Assembly: GCA_902806085.1 (NCBI GenBank)
Contig: CADCVH010000100.1
Coordinates: forward strand, 1 to 64,000
DNA: 64,000 nt
DNA from: an uncultured Rubrobacteraceae bacterium
GTDB lineage: Bacteria; Actinomycetota; Rubrobacteria; Rubrobacterales; Rubrobacteraceae
Reading direction: 5' to 3'
Made by a program: the position numbers and the translations under genes. The notes under the pieces are model-generated. The model ran no database searches. It had not been told where the DNA came from and saw only the letters and a program-made list of their open reading frames with translations. The first letter of the stretch is position 1; the number at the start of each line of letters is the position of its first letter. Below, piece after piece: positions 8,679 through 17,566 of this stretch.

Positions 8679-10019
8679 CTATTTTTTTGCTACGAGGCCA
8701 GCGTAGACGCGCTCCAGCTCCCCGGCGTACTCGCCGACGGTCTTTACGGGCCGGATGCCCTCCTTGAGCCGGGCGAGCAGGCCCGGCTCCCCGGCGAGCC
8801 GCCGCAACTGCCGCGCCAGGTCCTCGGCGTCGTCGAGCCGGAAGAGCAGCCCGTTCTCCCCGTGCCGCACGAACTCGGACATGCCGCCGAGGTCCGTCGC
8901 GACGACGGGCGCCCCGGCGGCGAGGGCCTCGAAGACCACGCCGGGCCCGTTCTCGTACCAGCGCGACGGCACGACGAGGACGTCCGTCCCGGCCAACACC
9001 CGGCCCAACTCCTCGCCCGGGAAGGCGCCAGGGAACCCTATCCTCCCGTCGTCGCCCGCAAGACGCCTCAGCTCCTGCGCGTACCCCTCGTAGCCCTCCC
9101 CGCCGCCGTGGACCTCGAGCGTCGCGTCGACGGTTCGGGGCAGCGTCCTGAAGGCCCGGACGAGCAGGTCCGGGCCCTTGTGCGGGGCCAGCGTCCCGAC
9201 GAACCCGACCCGCAGCGTTGCGGAGGGCCGCCGGGCGGCGCCCGCCTCCAGCAACCTGTCTGCGTCTATCCCGTAGGGCGAGACCAGGGTGTTGCCCGCG
9301 CCGACGCCGTTGCGCGAGAGCAGGTCCCGCGTGAGGTGGGTGTAGGCGAGGACGCGGTCAACGCCCTCCATCCTCTCCCGGATGCGGGCCGGTCGCTCCC
9401 GCACGTCGGCCACCTGCCGCAGCGCCCCCGAGTACCGGGCGAGGGGCGTCCTGGAGAGGAGTCCGGCGGCCCCCACCACAGCACCCGGCAGGTCCGCCCT
9501 CTTCCTTACGCGCGGGTCCGGGTTGCGGGCCGCTATGCACCGGACGCAGTGGTGGAGCTCGGGGCCCTCGCACATCGCGCCGTCGTGGCGGCGCAGGTCC
9601 ACCACAGGGCACACGGTCCAGAAGTCCGCCGCCGTGAACACCACGGGCAACCCGAGCCCCTTGAGCGCGGGCACCACGCTCGCCGAGAGCCCCTGCATGT
9701 GCATGGCGTGGACGACGTCGGGCCGGACCTCCAGCGCGTACTCGCGCGCCCTCTCAGCCATCTCCCCGTTCTCGTAGTTGAGGCGGTAGGGCCGCGCGGG
9801 GCCCTCCTCCGGCCGTCCCACCCTCCGGACGGGGACGCCGCCTACCTCGTAGTCCTCGGTCTCGTAGGGGCGGATGCCGCCGGGAAGGCTCCGCTTCGCG
9901 GCGAGGACGAAAGGCTCGTGCCCCCTGGCCTTCAGCTCTCTTGCCAGCCCGAGCGTTACCAGCTCGACGCCGGCGCGGCTCTCGGGGAAGAACTGGTGGG
10001 CGGTGAAGAGTATCCTCAC
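8679..10019 (-). CDS. GT4-family glycosyltransferase
   Basis: 446 residues with the GT-B layout of family GT4. The N-terminal domain begins VRILFTAHQFFPESRAGVELVTLGLARELKARGHE; the C-terminal domain has VGFVGTLAPHKGPDLLVRAF and the donor-binding PSRWYENGPGVVFEALAAGAPVVATD (E-x7-E type). A central CPVVDLRRHDGAMCEGPELHHCVRC carries a cysteine cluster seen in some GT4 enzymes of surface-glycan loci. The GTG start overlaps the stop of the AbrB-like gene by four bases (GTGA), so the two are translationally coupled. Donor and acceptor sugars are unknown. Confidence 0.87.
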   Translation of the reverse strand: MRILFTAHQFFPESRAGVELVTLGLARELKARGHEPFVLAAKRSLPGGIRPYETEDYEVGGVPVRRVGRPEEGPARPYRLNYENGEMAERAREYALEVRPDVVHAMHMQGLSASVVPALKGLGLPVVFTAADFWTVCPVVDLRRHDGAMCEGPELHHCVRCIAARNPDPRVRKRADLPGAVVGAAGLLSRTPLARYSGALRQVADVRERPARIRERMEGVDRVLAYTHLTRDLLSRNGVGAGNTLVSPYGIDADRLLEAGAARRPSATLRVGFVGTLAPHKGPDLLVRAFRTLPRTVDATLEVHGGGEGYEGYAQELRRLAGDDGRIGFPGAFPGEELGRVLAGTDVLVVPSRWYENGPGVVFEALAAGAPVVATDLGGMSEFVRHGENGLLFRLDDAEDLARQLRRLAGEPGLLARLKEGIRPVKTVGEYAGELERVYAGLVAKK

Positions 10020-10276
10020 GCGCCACGACCGTCGTCGTGGCCGCGAAGCTCCCTGAAGTGGGCGTCGATCTCGTCCCAACCCATGCCCCCGCCCTCCCGC
10101 AAAGCGCCCTGGTAGTCCGCGAAGCCCACCTGCCCGCGGGCCAAGCGCACCCTGGCCCTTCCGTCTTCTACCTCGAATACGAACCCGTCGCCCTTGCGGG
10201 CCCCCGGGGCCTCTCGCACTTTTATAGGGATCGTGACCCTGCCCCTGCTGGTCACCTTTGCCCGGTGCTCTATCAC
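10016..10276 (-). CDS. AbrB/MazE-like swapped-hairpin DNA-binding protein
   Basis: About 86 residues. The N-terminal half, VIEHRAKVTSRGRVTIPIKVREAPGARKGDG, matches the AbrB/SpoVT/MazE fold (V-T-x-x-G-R-V-T-I-P-x-x-V-R-x-x-x-x-x-x-x-G-D). The C-terminal half (DYQGALREGGGMGWDEIDAHF) resembles tails seen on PIN-system antitoxins. I start at GTG 10276 after AGGGGCGAC; a start at 10336 is possible. No toxin gene is adjacent: the next gene is the GT4 transferase, overlapped by four bases. It could be a local regulator or an orphan antitoxin. Confidence 0.72.
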   Translation of the reverse strand: MIEHRAKVTSRGRVTIPIKVREAPGARKGDGFVFEVEDGRARVRLARGQVGFADYQGALREGGGMGWDEIDAHFRELRGHDDGRGA

Positions 10277-10348
10277 GTCGCCCCTGCTGCGACACCGCCT
10301 GTCTACGTTACCGTCCGCCAAGCGCGGGTCCCTCATTCCGCCACCTTA

Positions 10349-11293
10349 TCAAACCCCCTTCCCCAGGAACGCGTCCAGGCGGGCGGGAAGCCTGTTTCGC
10401 TTCGTCGCCAGGTACGCGCCCAGTTGGGACGGGACGGCGTACCCGAGGGCGAGGGGCAGGGCCCGCGGGCCGGCCCCCTCGTCCAGCAGGAGCCGGCGAA
10501 GGAGGTGGGCGGAGGCCAGGAGAACGTTCAGGAGGAGGGTGAAGAGGTTCGGGACGGGGGCGAGGTCGAAGAGGTCGAGGAGGAGGCGGCCCTCCGCGTA
10601 GTGGCGCCGCAGGTTGTAGAGGGGGCCGCGTTCGTGGGAGTGGACGACGGCCGAGCGGGGCTCGTAGACGAGCTTGTGGCCCACTTCGACGGCCCTCTTG
10701 CCCCAGCGCAGGTCCTCCCCGAAGCCCGTCCGGCCGAAGGGGATCTCCTCCCACGCGGGGCGGCGCAGGCAGGAGCTGACGTTGTCGAAGAGGGCGAGGG
10801 CGTGGCGTTCCCGCGGCGGGAGCGCCGGGTATCTTTGCGGGCCGCCCGCCGTCTGCTCGCGGCGTTCGGGGGACGAGGTGGGGGCGTCCGTCACGAGGAC
10901 GCGGGCCAGCGGGCCGCTCTTGGGGTGTGGGACCTGGCGCCCGTAGACCCCGGCGACGGTCGGGTCGGCCTCCAGGTCTTCGACCATGGCGGCGAGCCAG
11001 CGGTCGTCCAGCGGCACGGCGTCCTGCACCAGGAGGGCCACGTAGTCGCCCTTCGAGAGCGAGAGCCCGAGGTCGCGGGTGGCCCCGTGGTCGAAGGCGG
11101 AGGCCGGGGTGCGGTGCACGGTGGCGCCGGAACGTTCGGCAAGCTCCGCCGTCCCGTCCGTCGAGCCCGAGTCGAGGACGAGTACCTCAAAGGCGAAGGG
11201 GGCCTGCTGGGAGAAGACGGCGCCGAGGGTCCTTGCGAAATCGGGGCCGGCGTTCAGGGTCGGGACGACGACGGAGGCCTTCGGCCGGCTCAA
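10349..11293 (-). CDS. GT2 glycosyltransferase, rhamnosyltransferase-like
   Basis: 314 residues. The GT-A domain starts ASVVVPTLNAGPDFARTLGAVFSQ, with VLVLDSGSTDGTAEL, then FDHGATRDLGLSLSKGDYVALLVQDAVPLDDRW and GVYGRQVPHPKSGPLAR, features typical of bacterial rhamnosyltransferases in GT2. The C-terminal third has hydrophobic helices. The TTG start overlaps the stop of the upstream sulfotransferase by four bases (TTGA). With dTDP-rhamnose made in this locus, rhamnosyl transfer is likely but inferred. Confidence 0.85.
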   Translation of the reverse strand: MSRPKASVVVPTLNAGPDFARTLGAVFSQQAPFAFEVLVLDSGSTDGTAELAERSGATVHRTPASAFDHGATRDLGLSLSKGDYVALLVQDAVPLDDRWLAAMVEDLEADPTVAGVYGRQVPHPKSGPLARVLVTDAPTSSPERREQTAGGPQRYPALPPRERHALALFDNVSSCLRRPAWEEIPFGRTGFGEDLRWGKRAVEVGHKLVYEPRSAVVHSHERGPLYNLRRHYAEGRLLLDLFDLAPVPNLFTLLLNVLLASAHLLRRLLLDEGAGPRALPLALGYAVPSQLGAYLATKRNRLPARLDAFLGKGV

Positions 11294-12291
11294 ACCCCGG
11301 TACGCTCCCCTTCGGCGTAGAACTTCCCTATCACCGGTGCCGCCATCTCCTCGACGATGGCGGCCTGATCCGGGGTGAGGTCCTCGCGCCAGCCGCCGGG
11401 GGTGCCCTTGCGGTAGAACTTGCCCGTGCCCTTCTCCTCTGCCGGCACGTTCTCCCAGGAGTGCTTCGCGACGACGCGGTCGAGCTCCCTCCGCTCGGCG
11501 GGTATCCCGAGGCCCGAGTAGATGCGGCGCATGGTGGCGGGGGTGTCGGCGACCAGGTCCTCGTAGCGGACGAGCGCCTTCCTGCCGTCGTGGGCTTCGA
11601 AGGCGCGGAGGGCGGCGCCCACGCCCCGCATGTAGGTGCGGGCCCTGAGGCGGACGAAGGCCTCCGGTTTGCGGTCCGCGAGGGCCCGGCGGCCGACGGC
11701 GCCGCGGCCGAAGCGTTCGCGGTGCCAGCCGCCCTCGCCCGCCGCGTCCAGCATCGAGGCGACCACGTCCCTGGGGTCCCGGATCAGCAGGATCATCCGG
11801 CTCTCGGGCAACGCCTCCATCAAGAGCGGCGCCCCGACCGAGCCGTTCGGCTCCTTGACCACAAGGTACTCGCCGGGCCCGAGGTTTGGGTTCGAGTAGC
11901 GGGCGGCGTCGAGGACGAAGTTCCTGACGGAGTGGATCCAACCGCGCCGGATCGGCTCCCCCATGACGTAGTCGGCGGAACGGAGATTCTCCTCCGGGGC
12001 CTTTGAATAGAACTCCCCAAAGAGCGCGCCGACCATCGGCTCCTCCCAGACCCTGTGGCCCCTCATCTCCCCCATCATGCGCCGGAGCCACGTGCTGCCG
12101 CTGCGGCCCGAGCCGAAGATCCAGACGACGTTGGCCGCGTCCACACCGCCCCCCCGGCCACCCGCAAGCCGCACCCGGCGCCGCCTGCCCGCGAGCCTGC
12201 GCCGCCACCCCACCAGCGTCCGGCTCTTTTTCGCCGTCCGGCGCAGGCGGCGGGCCAGGTCCCCAAGGCGCGTCCGGACGGCTTCAAGCAT
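11290..12291 (-). CDS. Sulfotransferase family protein
   Basis: 333 residues. A basic arginine-rich N-terminus (about 1-50) precedes VVWIFGSGRSGSTWLRRM (about 55-72), the phosphosulfate loop. The 3'-phosphate segment RMILLIRDPRDVVASM lies near 167-182, and FYRKGTPGGWRED near the C-terminus matches the cofactor-binding end of the family. It is first in a tight minus-strand operon (sulfotransferase, GT2, AbrB-like, GT4). This is the third sulfotransferase within 12 kb. Confidence 0.87.
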   Translation of the reverse strand: MLEAVRTRLGDLARRLRRTAKKSRTLVGWRRRLAGRRRRVRLAGGRGGGVDAANVVWIFGSGRSGSTWLRRMMGEMRGHRVWEEPMVGALFGEFYSKAPEENLRSADYVMGEPIRRGWIHSVRNFVLDAARYSNPNLGPGEYLVVKEPNGSVGAPLLMEALPESRMILLIRDPRDVVASMLDAAGEGGWHRERFGRGAVGRRALADRKPEAFVRLRARTYMRGVGAALRAFEAHDGRKALVRYEDLVADTPATMRRIYSGLGIPAERRELDRVVAKHSWENVPAEEKGTGKFYRKGTPGGWREDLTPDQAAIVEEMAAPVIGKFYAEGERTGV

Positions 12292-12457
12292 CGACGTTCC
12301 TGCGCATCGGGGGCCCGGTGTTCGGTTTCGGGTTCGTGAGCATCATCGAGTCCTCGGGAGCATTCCCCGACAAGTGTGTCATATCACCCTTAACTTTTCT
12401 TCCGTCCCGTCGATAATAACCATTCATGCAACCGCAAAGCGTTTCCTGGAGGGGGAC

Positions 12458-14032
12458 ATGACTCACGGGCGTTCGGCGCCGACCTCGGCCTTGAACCGAA
12501 GAGACTTTATCAAGCTTAGCGGCGCCGGCATCACGGGCGCGTTCGTGTTGGGGATCATGGGCTCGGGCGAGGCCCTGGCCCAGACGGAGAGCCCTGTTCG
12601 GGGGGAGTTCGAGGCGGCGGCCGGGAAGTCCGGGGTGCCGGTAGACCTGCTCCTGGCGATAGGCTATGTGAACACCCGGTGGGAGATGCCCCCGCCCGGC
12701 GCGAGTCCTTACCGGCAGGGGGACCTCCACGGCAAGGGCACCTACGGCCTGATGCAACTCGTTCGCAACCCCGGCAGGGACACGTTGGGCAAGGCCGCCG
12801 AGATCACCGGACGGCCCGTCGAGGAGCTAAAGGGCGACGTGGAGGCCAACGTGTTCGGGGGCGCGGCGGTGCTCTCCCGGATGCAGGGCGCACAGAAGCC
12901 GGACGATCCGGAGGCCTGGTTCGACGCGGTCGCCGAGTACGGGGGCGGGACGCTTTTCGCCCAGGAAGTCTTCGGGGTGCTCCGGGACGGGGCCTCCGGG
13001 GACGCCGTCGGCGGCGGAAGCATGGAGCTCGCGCCGCGGGAGGGCGTCGAGGAGCCCACCCTGCGCTCGATGGCAGAGACGAAGGCGGCAGGGGACTACA
13101 AGGGCTCGACCTGGTACGGCAACAACGGCAAGAACTGCTCCTCCGCGAGCCGGGGGGCGGCCCAGATAAACAGGATCGTGATCCACGTCGCCCAAGGGTC
13201 GTACTCGGGCACGCTCGACTGGTTCCGCCACGCCTCGAACGACTCGGCCTCCGCCCACTACACGGTGAGCGCGAGAGGCGGCTACGTCGGCCAGTCGGTC
13301 AGGGAGGACGACATAGCCTGGCACGCCGGGTGGTGGGACACTAACAAGGAGAGCATCGGGATAGAGCACGCCGGTTACGTGGGCGACCCGTCCTACTTCA
13401 AGGACGAGATGTACAGGCCGTCGGCCCGCTTGACCGCCTACCTGTGCAAGAAGTACGGCATCCCCATAGACCGGCAGCACATCTGGTCGCACGCGCAGGT
13501 GCCCGGCTGCTCCGGCGGGGGCGGGGGGTTAGGCTGCCACACCGACCCGGGCCGGCACTGGAACTGGGACCGTTACATAAGCCTGGTTAGGGGCTATGCG
13601 GGGACCTCCGGCACGACCTACTCGCAGACCGTGGACAACGCCACACCGGGCCGCTTCACCGCGTCGAGCCGCTGGGTGAAGAGCGAGTACCACCAGGACG
13701 CCAGCTACGGCAGCAGCCAGAGGGTCCTCAAGACGCCGCTGGACTTCGGCGACAACGCGAAGTTCAAGATCAAGACGCCCGCGCAGGACACCTACACGGT
13801 CTACGCGCGCTGGCCCGCCGACCCGGGCTACAACTGGCGCACGACCTTCTTTATCCGGGGCGTGAACGGCTGGCACAGCAAGGTCGTAAACCAGAGGCAG
13901 AACGGCGGCCAGTGGGTAAACTTGGGCAACTACGTTCTCGCCGCCGGCGACTCCAACAAGATACAGGTCTCAAGCAAAAGCTCCGGGGCCGGCTTTATCG
14001 TCGCCGACGCGGTCATGATCGTCCGGAGGTAG
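12458..14032 (+). CDS. Tat-exported N-acetylmuramoyl-L-alanine amidase with SLT-like and golvesin-like domains
   Basis: 524 residues. The start ATG at 12458 follows GGAGGGGGAC. A twin-arginine signal, LNRRDFIKLSGAG, covers about residues 13-25. Residues of about 50-160 look like a lytic-transglycosylase-type domain (PVDLLLAIGYVNTRWE, GTYGLMQLV). Residues of about 235-365 are an amidase_2 (PGRP-type) domain: NRIVIHVAQGSYSG, SAHYTVSARG, DIAWHAG, SIGIEHAG and CHTDPGRHWNWDRY carry the zinc histidines. Residues of about 390-524 match the golvesin C-terminal-like domain (YTVYARWPADPGYNW, WVNLGNYVLAAG). It probably cleaves peptidoglycan outside the membrane and is divergent from the sulfotransferase operon. 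Confidence 0.88.
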   Translation: MTHGRSAPTSALNRRDFIKLSGAGITGAFVLGIMGSGEALAQTESPVRGEFEAAAGKSGVPVDLLLAIGYVNTRWEMPPPGASPYRQGDLHGKGTYGLMQLVRNPGRDTLGKAAEITGRPVEELKGDVEANVFGGAAVLSRMQGAQKPDDPEAWFDAVAEYGGGTLFAQEVFGVLRDGASGDAVGGGSMELAPREGVEEPTLRSMAETKAAGDYKGSTWYGNNGKNCSSASRGAAQINRIVIHVAQGSYSGTLDWFRHASNDSASAHYTVSARGGYVGQSVREDDIAWHAGWWDTNKESIGIEHAGYVGDPSYFKDEMYRPSARLTAYLCKKYGIPIDRQHIWSHAQVPGCSGGGGGLGCHTDPGRHWNWDRYISLVRGYAGTSGTTYSQTVDNATPGRFTASSRWVKSEYHQDASYGSSQRVLKTPLDFGDNAKFKIKTPAQDTYTVYARWPADPGYNWRTTFFIRGVNGWHSKVVNQRQNGGQWVNLGNYVLAAGDSNKIQVSSKSSGAGFIVADAVMIVRR

Positions 14033-14044
14033 CGAGCCGGCACA

Positions 14045-14057
14045 GCGCCTTTGGCGC
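14045..14057 (+). terminator. Short hairpin after the amidase
   Basis: GCGCC-TTT-GGCGC followed by CTTTC lies 12 bases past the amidase stop. It is a short stem, so only weakly supported. The remaining gap to 14373 holds no gene but is unusually rich in small hairpins (for example GGCC-TTGC-GGCC near 14112). Confidence 0.4.
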
Positions 14058-14222
14058 CTTTCAGCACACCCCGGCTGCGCCTTCGGTCCCCGCTCTGGGC
14101 ACGCTTCGGCCTTGCGGCCTCGCTTTCAGCTTTCGGCCGTCTGATACCGGCCCGGCCGCACAACACAGGTCGCCACGGTCGTCTCGCCCGAAACAGGCAG
14201 CGCTACGACGCCTCGGGAGACG

Positions 14223-14262
14223 CCGGATGCTGAAAGCCTCCGAAGGAAGCGCGCCGAGAGTC
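14223..14262 (+). repeat. Hairpin repeat element, copy upstream of the ABC exporter
   Basis: GATGC, then AAGCCTCCGAAGGA (14234-14247), then GCGCGCC. The same 14-mer recurs at 18542-18555 on the other side of the exporter operon. A diverged inverted copy appears to lie near 14069-14135: GCTTTCAGC there is the exact complement of GCTGAAAGC at 14229-14237, and the flanks remain alignable. The core folds as a GCCTCC/GGAxGC stem with a GAA loop. Confidence 0.45.
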
Positions 14263-14373
14263 CCCGGAAGGGACGTGCCGACGAGCGGAGACGAAGCCTG
14301 AGCGTGCCAAACGCTGGACTTCCCTTGCCCAGGGCTTAAACTACGGGGCGGCATCCGCGAGACAGAGGGACCT

Positions 14374-15222
14374 TTGGCGACGACGTACACTTCCAGCGCG
14401 AAAAAGAGCACCGTGGGCGAGTTCTTCGAGGGCCTGGCGACGTTCTGGCGCAGGCGGTGGTTGCTCAAGTACTTTATCCAGCGGCAGGTGACGCGCAGCT
14501 ACAAGAGGTCCTATCTGGGGGTATCCTGGATACTGCTTAGCCCCATGATCTGGGTTTTCTTTCTCGCGCTCATCTTCTCCGAGGCGGTCGGGATACGAAC
14601 CAGGGACATACTGGACCACCCAAACCTCAACTTCGGTCTCTATCTGTACTGCGGCCTCTTGCCGTTTCTGGCCTTCTCCGAGGCGATGAGCAAGGGCATG
14701 AACAGCATCAGGGGAAGCTCGGGTCTGGTGCAGAAGGTCGTCTTTCCGATGGAGATCCTCCCCTTCACCAACACCATCGCGTCGATGATAGACAAGTTCT
14801 TCGGGGTGGGGGCGCTCCTGATCGTCGTGTTGCTCTTCGGGAGGGACCTGCACTGGACGGCCCTGATGCTGCCGTTCGTGGTGCTGCTGCAGGTATTGTT
14901 CATCCTGGGGCTGAGCTACTTCATGGCGGTGCTCGGCACGTACCTGCCGGACCTGGGCGAGATCATGCGGCCGTTTATCCGGGGCATGTTCTTCTTGACG
15001 CCCATAATCTGGACGCCCGACAGGCTGCCCGAGAGGATCCGGTGGGTCGTCGACTATAACCCGCTGGCCTACCTGGTAAACGCTTACAGGGAGACCGTGC
15101 TCTTCGGCAACCTGCCCGGCGGGCTCTCGACCCTGTACTTCACGCTGTTCTCCCTGGCGCTGTTCGTCGCGGGGTTCGCATTGTTCAACAGGGTCAAGGG
15201 CGGGTTGGCGGACAGGCTATGA
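14374..15222 (+). CDS. wzm: ABC-2 type polysaccharide exporter permease
   Basis: 282 residues with about six membrane helices, starting near residue 50. The N-terminal LLKYFIQRQVTRSYKRSYLGVSWILLSPM is the characteristic amphipathic and first-helix region of Wzm/RfbA-type permeases that export lipid-linked O-antigen, teichoic acid or galactan. FLTPIIWTPDRLPERIRWVVDYNPLAYLVNAYRE is the conserved late loop. The TTG start follows AGAGGGA. The stop overlaps the Wzt start by four bases (ATGA). Confidence 0.9.
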   Translation: MATTYTSSAKKSTVGEFFEGLATFWRRRWLLKYFIQRQVTRSYKRSYLGVSWILLSPMIWVFFLALIFSEAVGIRTRDILDHPNLNFGLYLYCGLLPFLAFSEAMSKGMNSIRGSSGLVQKVVFPMEILPFTNTIASMIDKFFGVGALLIVVLLFGRDLHWTALMLPFVVLLQVLFILGLSYFMAVLGTYLPDLGEIMRPFIRGMFFLTPIIWTPDRLPERIRWVVDYNPLAYLVNAYRETVLFGNLPGGLSTLYFTLFSLALFVAGFALFNRVKGGLADRL

Positions 15223-16544
15223 CCCCCGTCGTGTCGTTAAAAGGGGTCGGCAAGCGGTACAGGATCTCCTCTAGCCGCTCCTCCTGGATAAAGGACCTCT
15301 TCCGCCCTGGGAAGAGCAGCGCCCACGAGTTCTGGGCCGTCGAGGACATAGACCTGGACATCGAGCCGGGCGCGACCCTTGGGATCCTGGGGCGCAACGG
15401 GGCGGGCAAGAGCACCCTGCTGAAGATGATCTCCGGCGTCTCGCGGCCCACCGCGGGCGAGGTCCGGGTGGAGGGCCGCCTGGCGGCGATTTTCTCGACG
15501 GGCGCTGGCTTCAACCCGGAGTTCACCGGCCGGGACAACGTGATGCTCAACGGCCTGATCCTGGGCATAGAACGCGACGAGATGCTGGCCCGCTTCGACG
15601 ACATCGCCGCGTTCGCCGACATCGGCGAGTTCATGGACCAGCCTATAAAGACCTACTCAAGCGGGATGAAGTCCCGCCTGGGCTTCGCCGTCGCCGTGAA
15701 CGTCGAGGCGGACGTCCTGGTCCTCGATGAAGCCCTCTCGGCGGGCGACGCCGCCTTCAAGAAGAAGGCCCTGCAGCGCATGTACGACCTGCGGGACTCG
15801 GGCACGACGGTCCTCTTCGTCTCCCACAGCCTCGGCATGGTGCAAAGGTTCTGCACCGAGGCGGTGCTGCTCCATAAGGGCCACCTCGTAGCCTCCGGCG
15901 ACCCCAAGGAGGTCGTGGACAGCTACCGGGAGCTCCTGGAGAACTCCGAAGACGGCAAAAAGTCCCGCCAGAACGAGAAGGAGCGGCAACTGGAGTACGC
16001 GGTGGACCACGAGGACGAGGAGGACACGCCCTCCTACGGCGGCGGCGCCTCCGCTTCCCCCGCGAACGGCATCGAACCCCGCCAACCTACCGGAGAGGCG
16101 ACGATCCTGGGCGCCGAGTTCCTGGACGGGGACGGGCGCCCGGCCCGCTCGGCGGCCTCGGGCAGCACGGTTACGGTGAGGGTCCACCTCCAGTACTTAC
16201 GGGAGGAGGAGAGCAGCGCCGTGACGCTCGTGCTGCGCGACGCGTCGGGGCAACCCCTCTTCTCCAAGAGCACGGGCGACGGGGCCGTCCCGCTCGGGCC
16301 ACGGTCGCGCGGCGAGCGGGCGGCGGTGGACTTCACCTTCGGGGTGCCGCTGCGGCCTGGGAGCTACGCCGTGGACGCCGCCGTCGGCTCCCCCAGGGGG
16401 GGCGGCACCTGCCTGGGCCGGGCCCAAACCGCGTCCACCCTGGAGGTCACGCCGCCGGAGGACGGCCACCCCGTCCGGGGCCTCGTGGACCTGCCCGCCA
16501 GGGTCAGGGTCCTCGACGCCGCCGAGCGGCAACCGCCCGCCTGA
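15219..16544 (+). CDS. wzt: ABC polysaccharide exporter ATPase with C-terminal glycan-recognition domain
   Basis: 441 residues. Residues of about 1-245 form the nucleotide-binding domain: Walker A LGRNGAGKSTLLKM, the signature YSSGMKSRLGFAVAV and Walker B VLVLDEALSAGD. After a charged linker (about 245-290), residues of about 295-430 form a beta-rich Wzt-C-type domain (GEATILGAEFLDGDGRP, VTVRVHLQYL, YAVDAAVGS). In Wzt proteins this domain binds the modified end of the finished glycan, so this exporter probably checks its cargo. That is known for E. coli O8/O9a and inferred here. Confidence 0.92.
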   Translation: MTPVVSLKGVGKRYRISSSRSSWIKDLFRPGKSSAHEFWAVEDIDLDIEPGATLGILGRNGAGKSTLLKMISGVSRPTAGEVRVEGRLAAIFSTGAGFNPEFTGRDNVMLNGLILGIERDEMLARFDDIAAFADIGEFMDQPIKTYSSGMKSRLGFAVAVNVEADVLVLDEALSAGDAAFKKKALQRMYDLRDSGTTVLFVSHSLGMVQRFCTEAVLLHKGHLVASGDPKEVVDSYRELLENSEDGKKSRQNEKERQLEYAVDHEDEEDTPSYGGGASASPANGIEPRQPTGEATILGAEFLDGDGRPARSAASGSTVTVRVHLQYLREEESSAVTLVLRDASGQPLFSKSTGDGAVPLGPRSRGERAAVDFTFGVPLRPGSYAVDAAVGSPRGGGTCLGRAQTASTLEVTPPEDGHPVRGLVDLPARVRVLDAAERQPPA

Positions 16545-16549
16545 AGACC

Positions 16550-17566
16550 GTGCCCCCCCGCGTCGCGGTAGTCGTCCCTAACTGGAACACCAGGCAGTTT
16601 TTGGGGCCGTGCCTGATCTCCTTGAGGCGTCAGTCGTTCCGGGACTTCGAGACGATCCTCGTGGATAGCGCCTCCACGGACGGGTCCGTCGGGTTCGTCA
16701 ACGAGAACTTCCCGGAGGTCCGGACCGTGGCCCTGCGGGAGAACCGGGGCTTCTCCGGCGCGGTGAACGCCGGGATAGGGGCCTCCGGCACCGAGTTCGT
16801 GGCGCTCCTGAACAACGACACCGAGCAGGACCCGGGGTGGCTCGGGGCGCTCGTGCGGGCGGCGGAGCGCCGCCCGGAGGCGGGCCTCTTCGCGAGCAAG
16901 CTCGTGGACTTCGGGGACCGGCGCAGGCTCGACGGCGCCGGGGACGCGCTCCGGCGCAGCGGGCTCCCGTACCGGCTCGGGCACGGGGAGGTGGACCGCG
17001 GGCAGTTCGGGCGGGAGGAGTTCGTGTTCGGGGCGTGCGCGGCGGCGGCGCTCTACCGCCGCCCTATCTTCGAGGAGATCGGGCCTTTCGACGAGGACTT
17101 TTTCGCCTACTGCGAGGACGGGGACATTAGCTTTCGCGCCCAGCTCGCCGGCCACCGCTGCCTCTACGTGCCGGGCTCCGTCGTCTACCACATAGGCGGC
17201 GCCTCCACCGGCGGCAAACGGAGCGCCACGGCGACCCGCCTCGGCACCCGCAACGGCCTGCTCCTGCTGGTAAAGAACCTCCCCGCCCCGCTCGCGCGGA
17301 GCCTCTTGCCCTCCATCGTGCTCGGCCAGCTCTCGCGTCTGCTCGTCGTCTCCCTCTCCCCCGGCGGCCTGAGGGCCCACCTCGAAGGCCTCGCCGGCGC
17401 GTGGCGCCTCCTGCCGAAGATGCTAAAGAAGCGCAAGAACATACAGGAGAAGCGGCGGGTCTCGGATGCCTACCTGCGGGAGTTGCTCCGAAGGTCGTCC
17501 CGCCTGGCGGCCGAGAGCCGGCGGCGCCGGGTGCGGGACGCCGTCAGGGCCCGGCTCGGGCGTTGA
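16550..17566 (+). CDS. GT2-family glycosyltransferase
   Basis: 338 residues. RVAVVVPNWNTRQFLGPCLISLRRQ opens the GT-A fold, followed by VDSASTDGSVGFV, ENRGFSGAVNAGI and LNNDTEQDPGWLGAL (the DxD-equivalent region), then FDEDFFAYCEDGDISFRAQLAGHRCLYVPGSVVYH, typical of rhamnosyl or galactofuranosyl GT2 enzymes. The C-terminus is basic and helical. GTG start, five bases after the wzt stop. Its stop overlaps the next glycosyltransferase (TTGA). Confidence 0.88.
   Translation: MPPRVAVVVPNWNTRQFLGPCLISLRRQSFRDFETILVDSASTDGSVGFVNENFPEVRTVALRENRGFSGAVNAGIGASGTEFVALLNNDTEQDPGWLGALVRAAERRPEAGLFASKLVDFGDRRRLDGAGDALRRSGLPYRLGHGEVDRGQFGREEFVFGACAAAALYRRPIFEEIGPFDEDFFAYCEDGDISFRAQLAGHRCLYVPGSVVYHIGGASTGGKRSATATRLGTRNGLLLLVKNLPAPLARSLLPSIVLGQLSRLLVVSLSPGGLRAHLEGLAGAWRLLPKMLKKRKNIQEKRRVSDAYLRELLRRSSRLAAESRRRRVRDAVRARLGR

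Noticed and set aside
14033-14373. Possible riboswitch (c-di-GMP or c-di-AMP type) before the ABC exporter
   Set aside because: AAAGCCTCC recalls part of the c-di-GMP-I consensus, but the GGCAAACC and receptor elements are missing, and no ydaO-type blocks are present.
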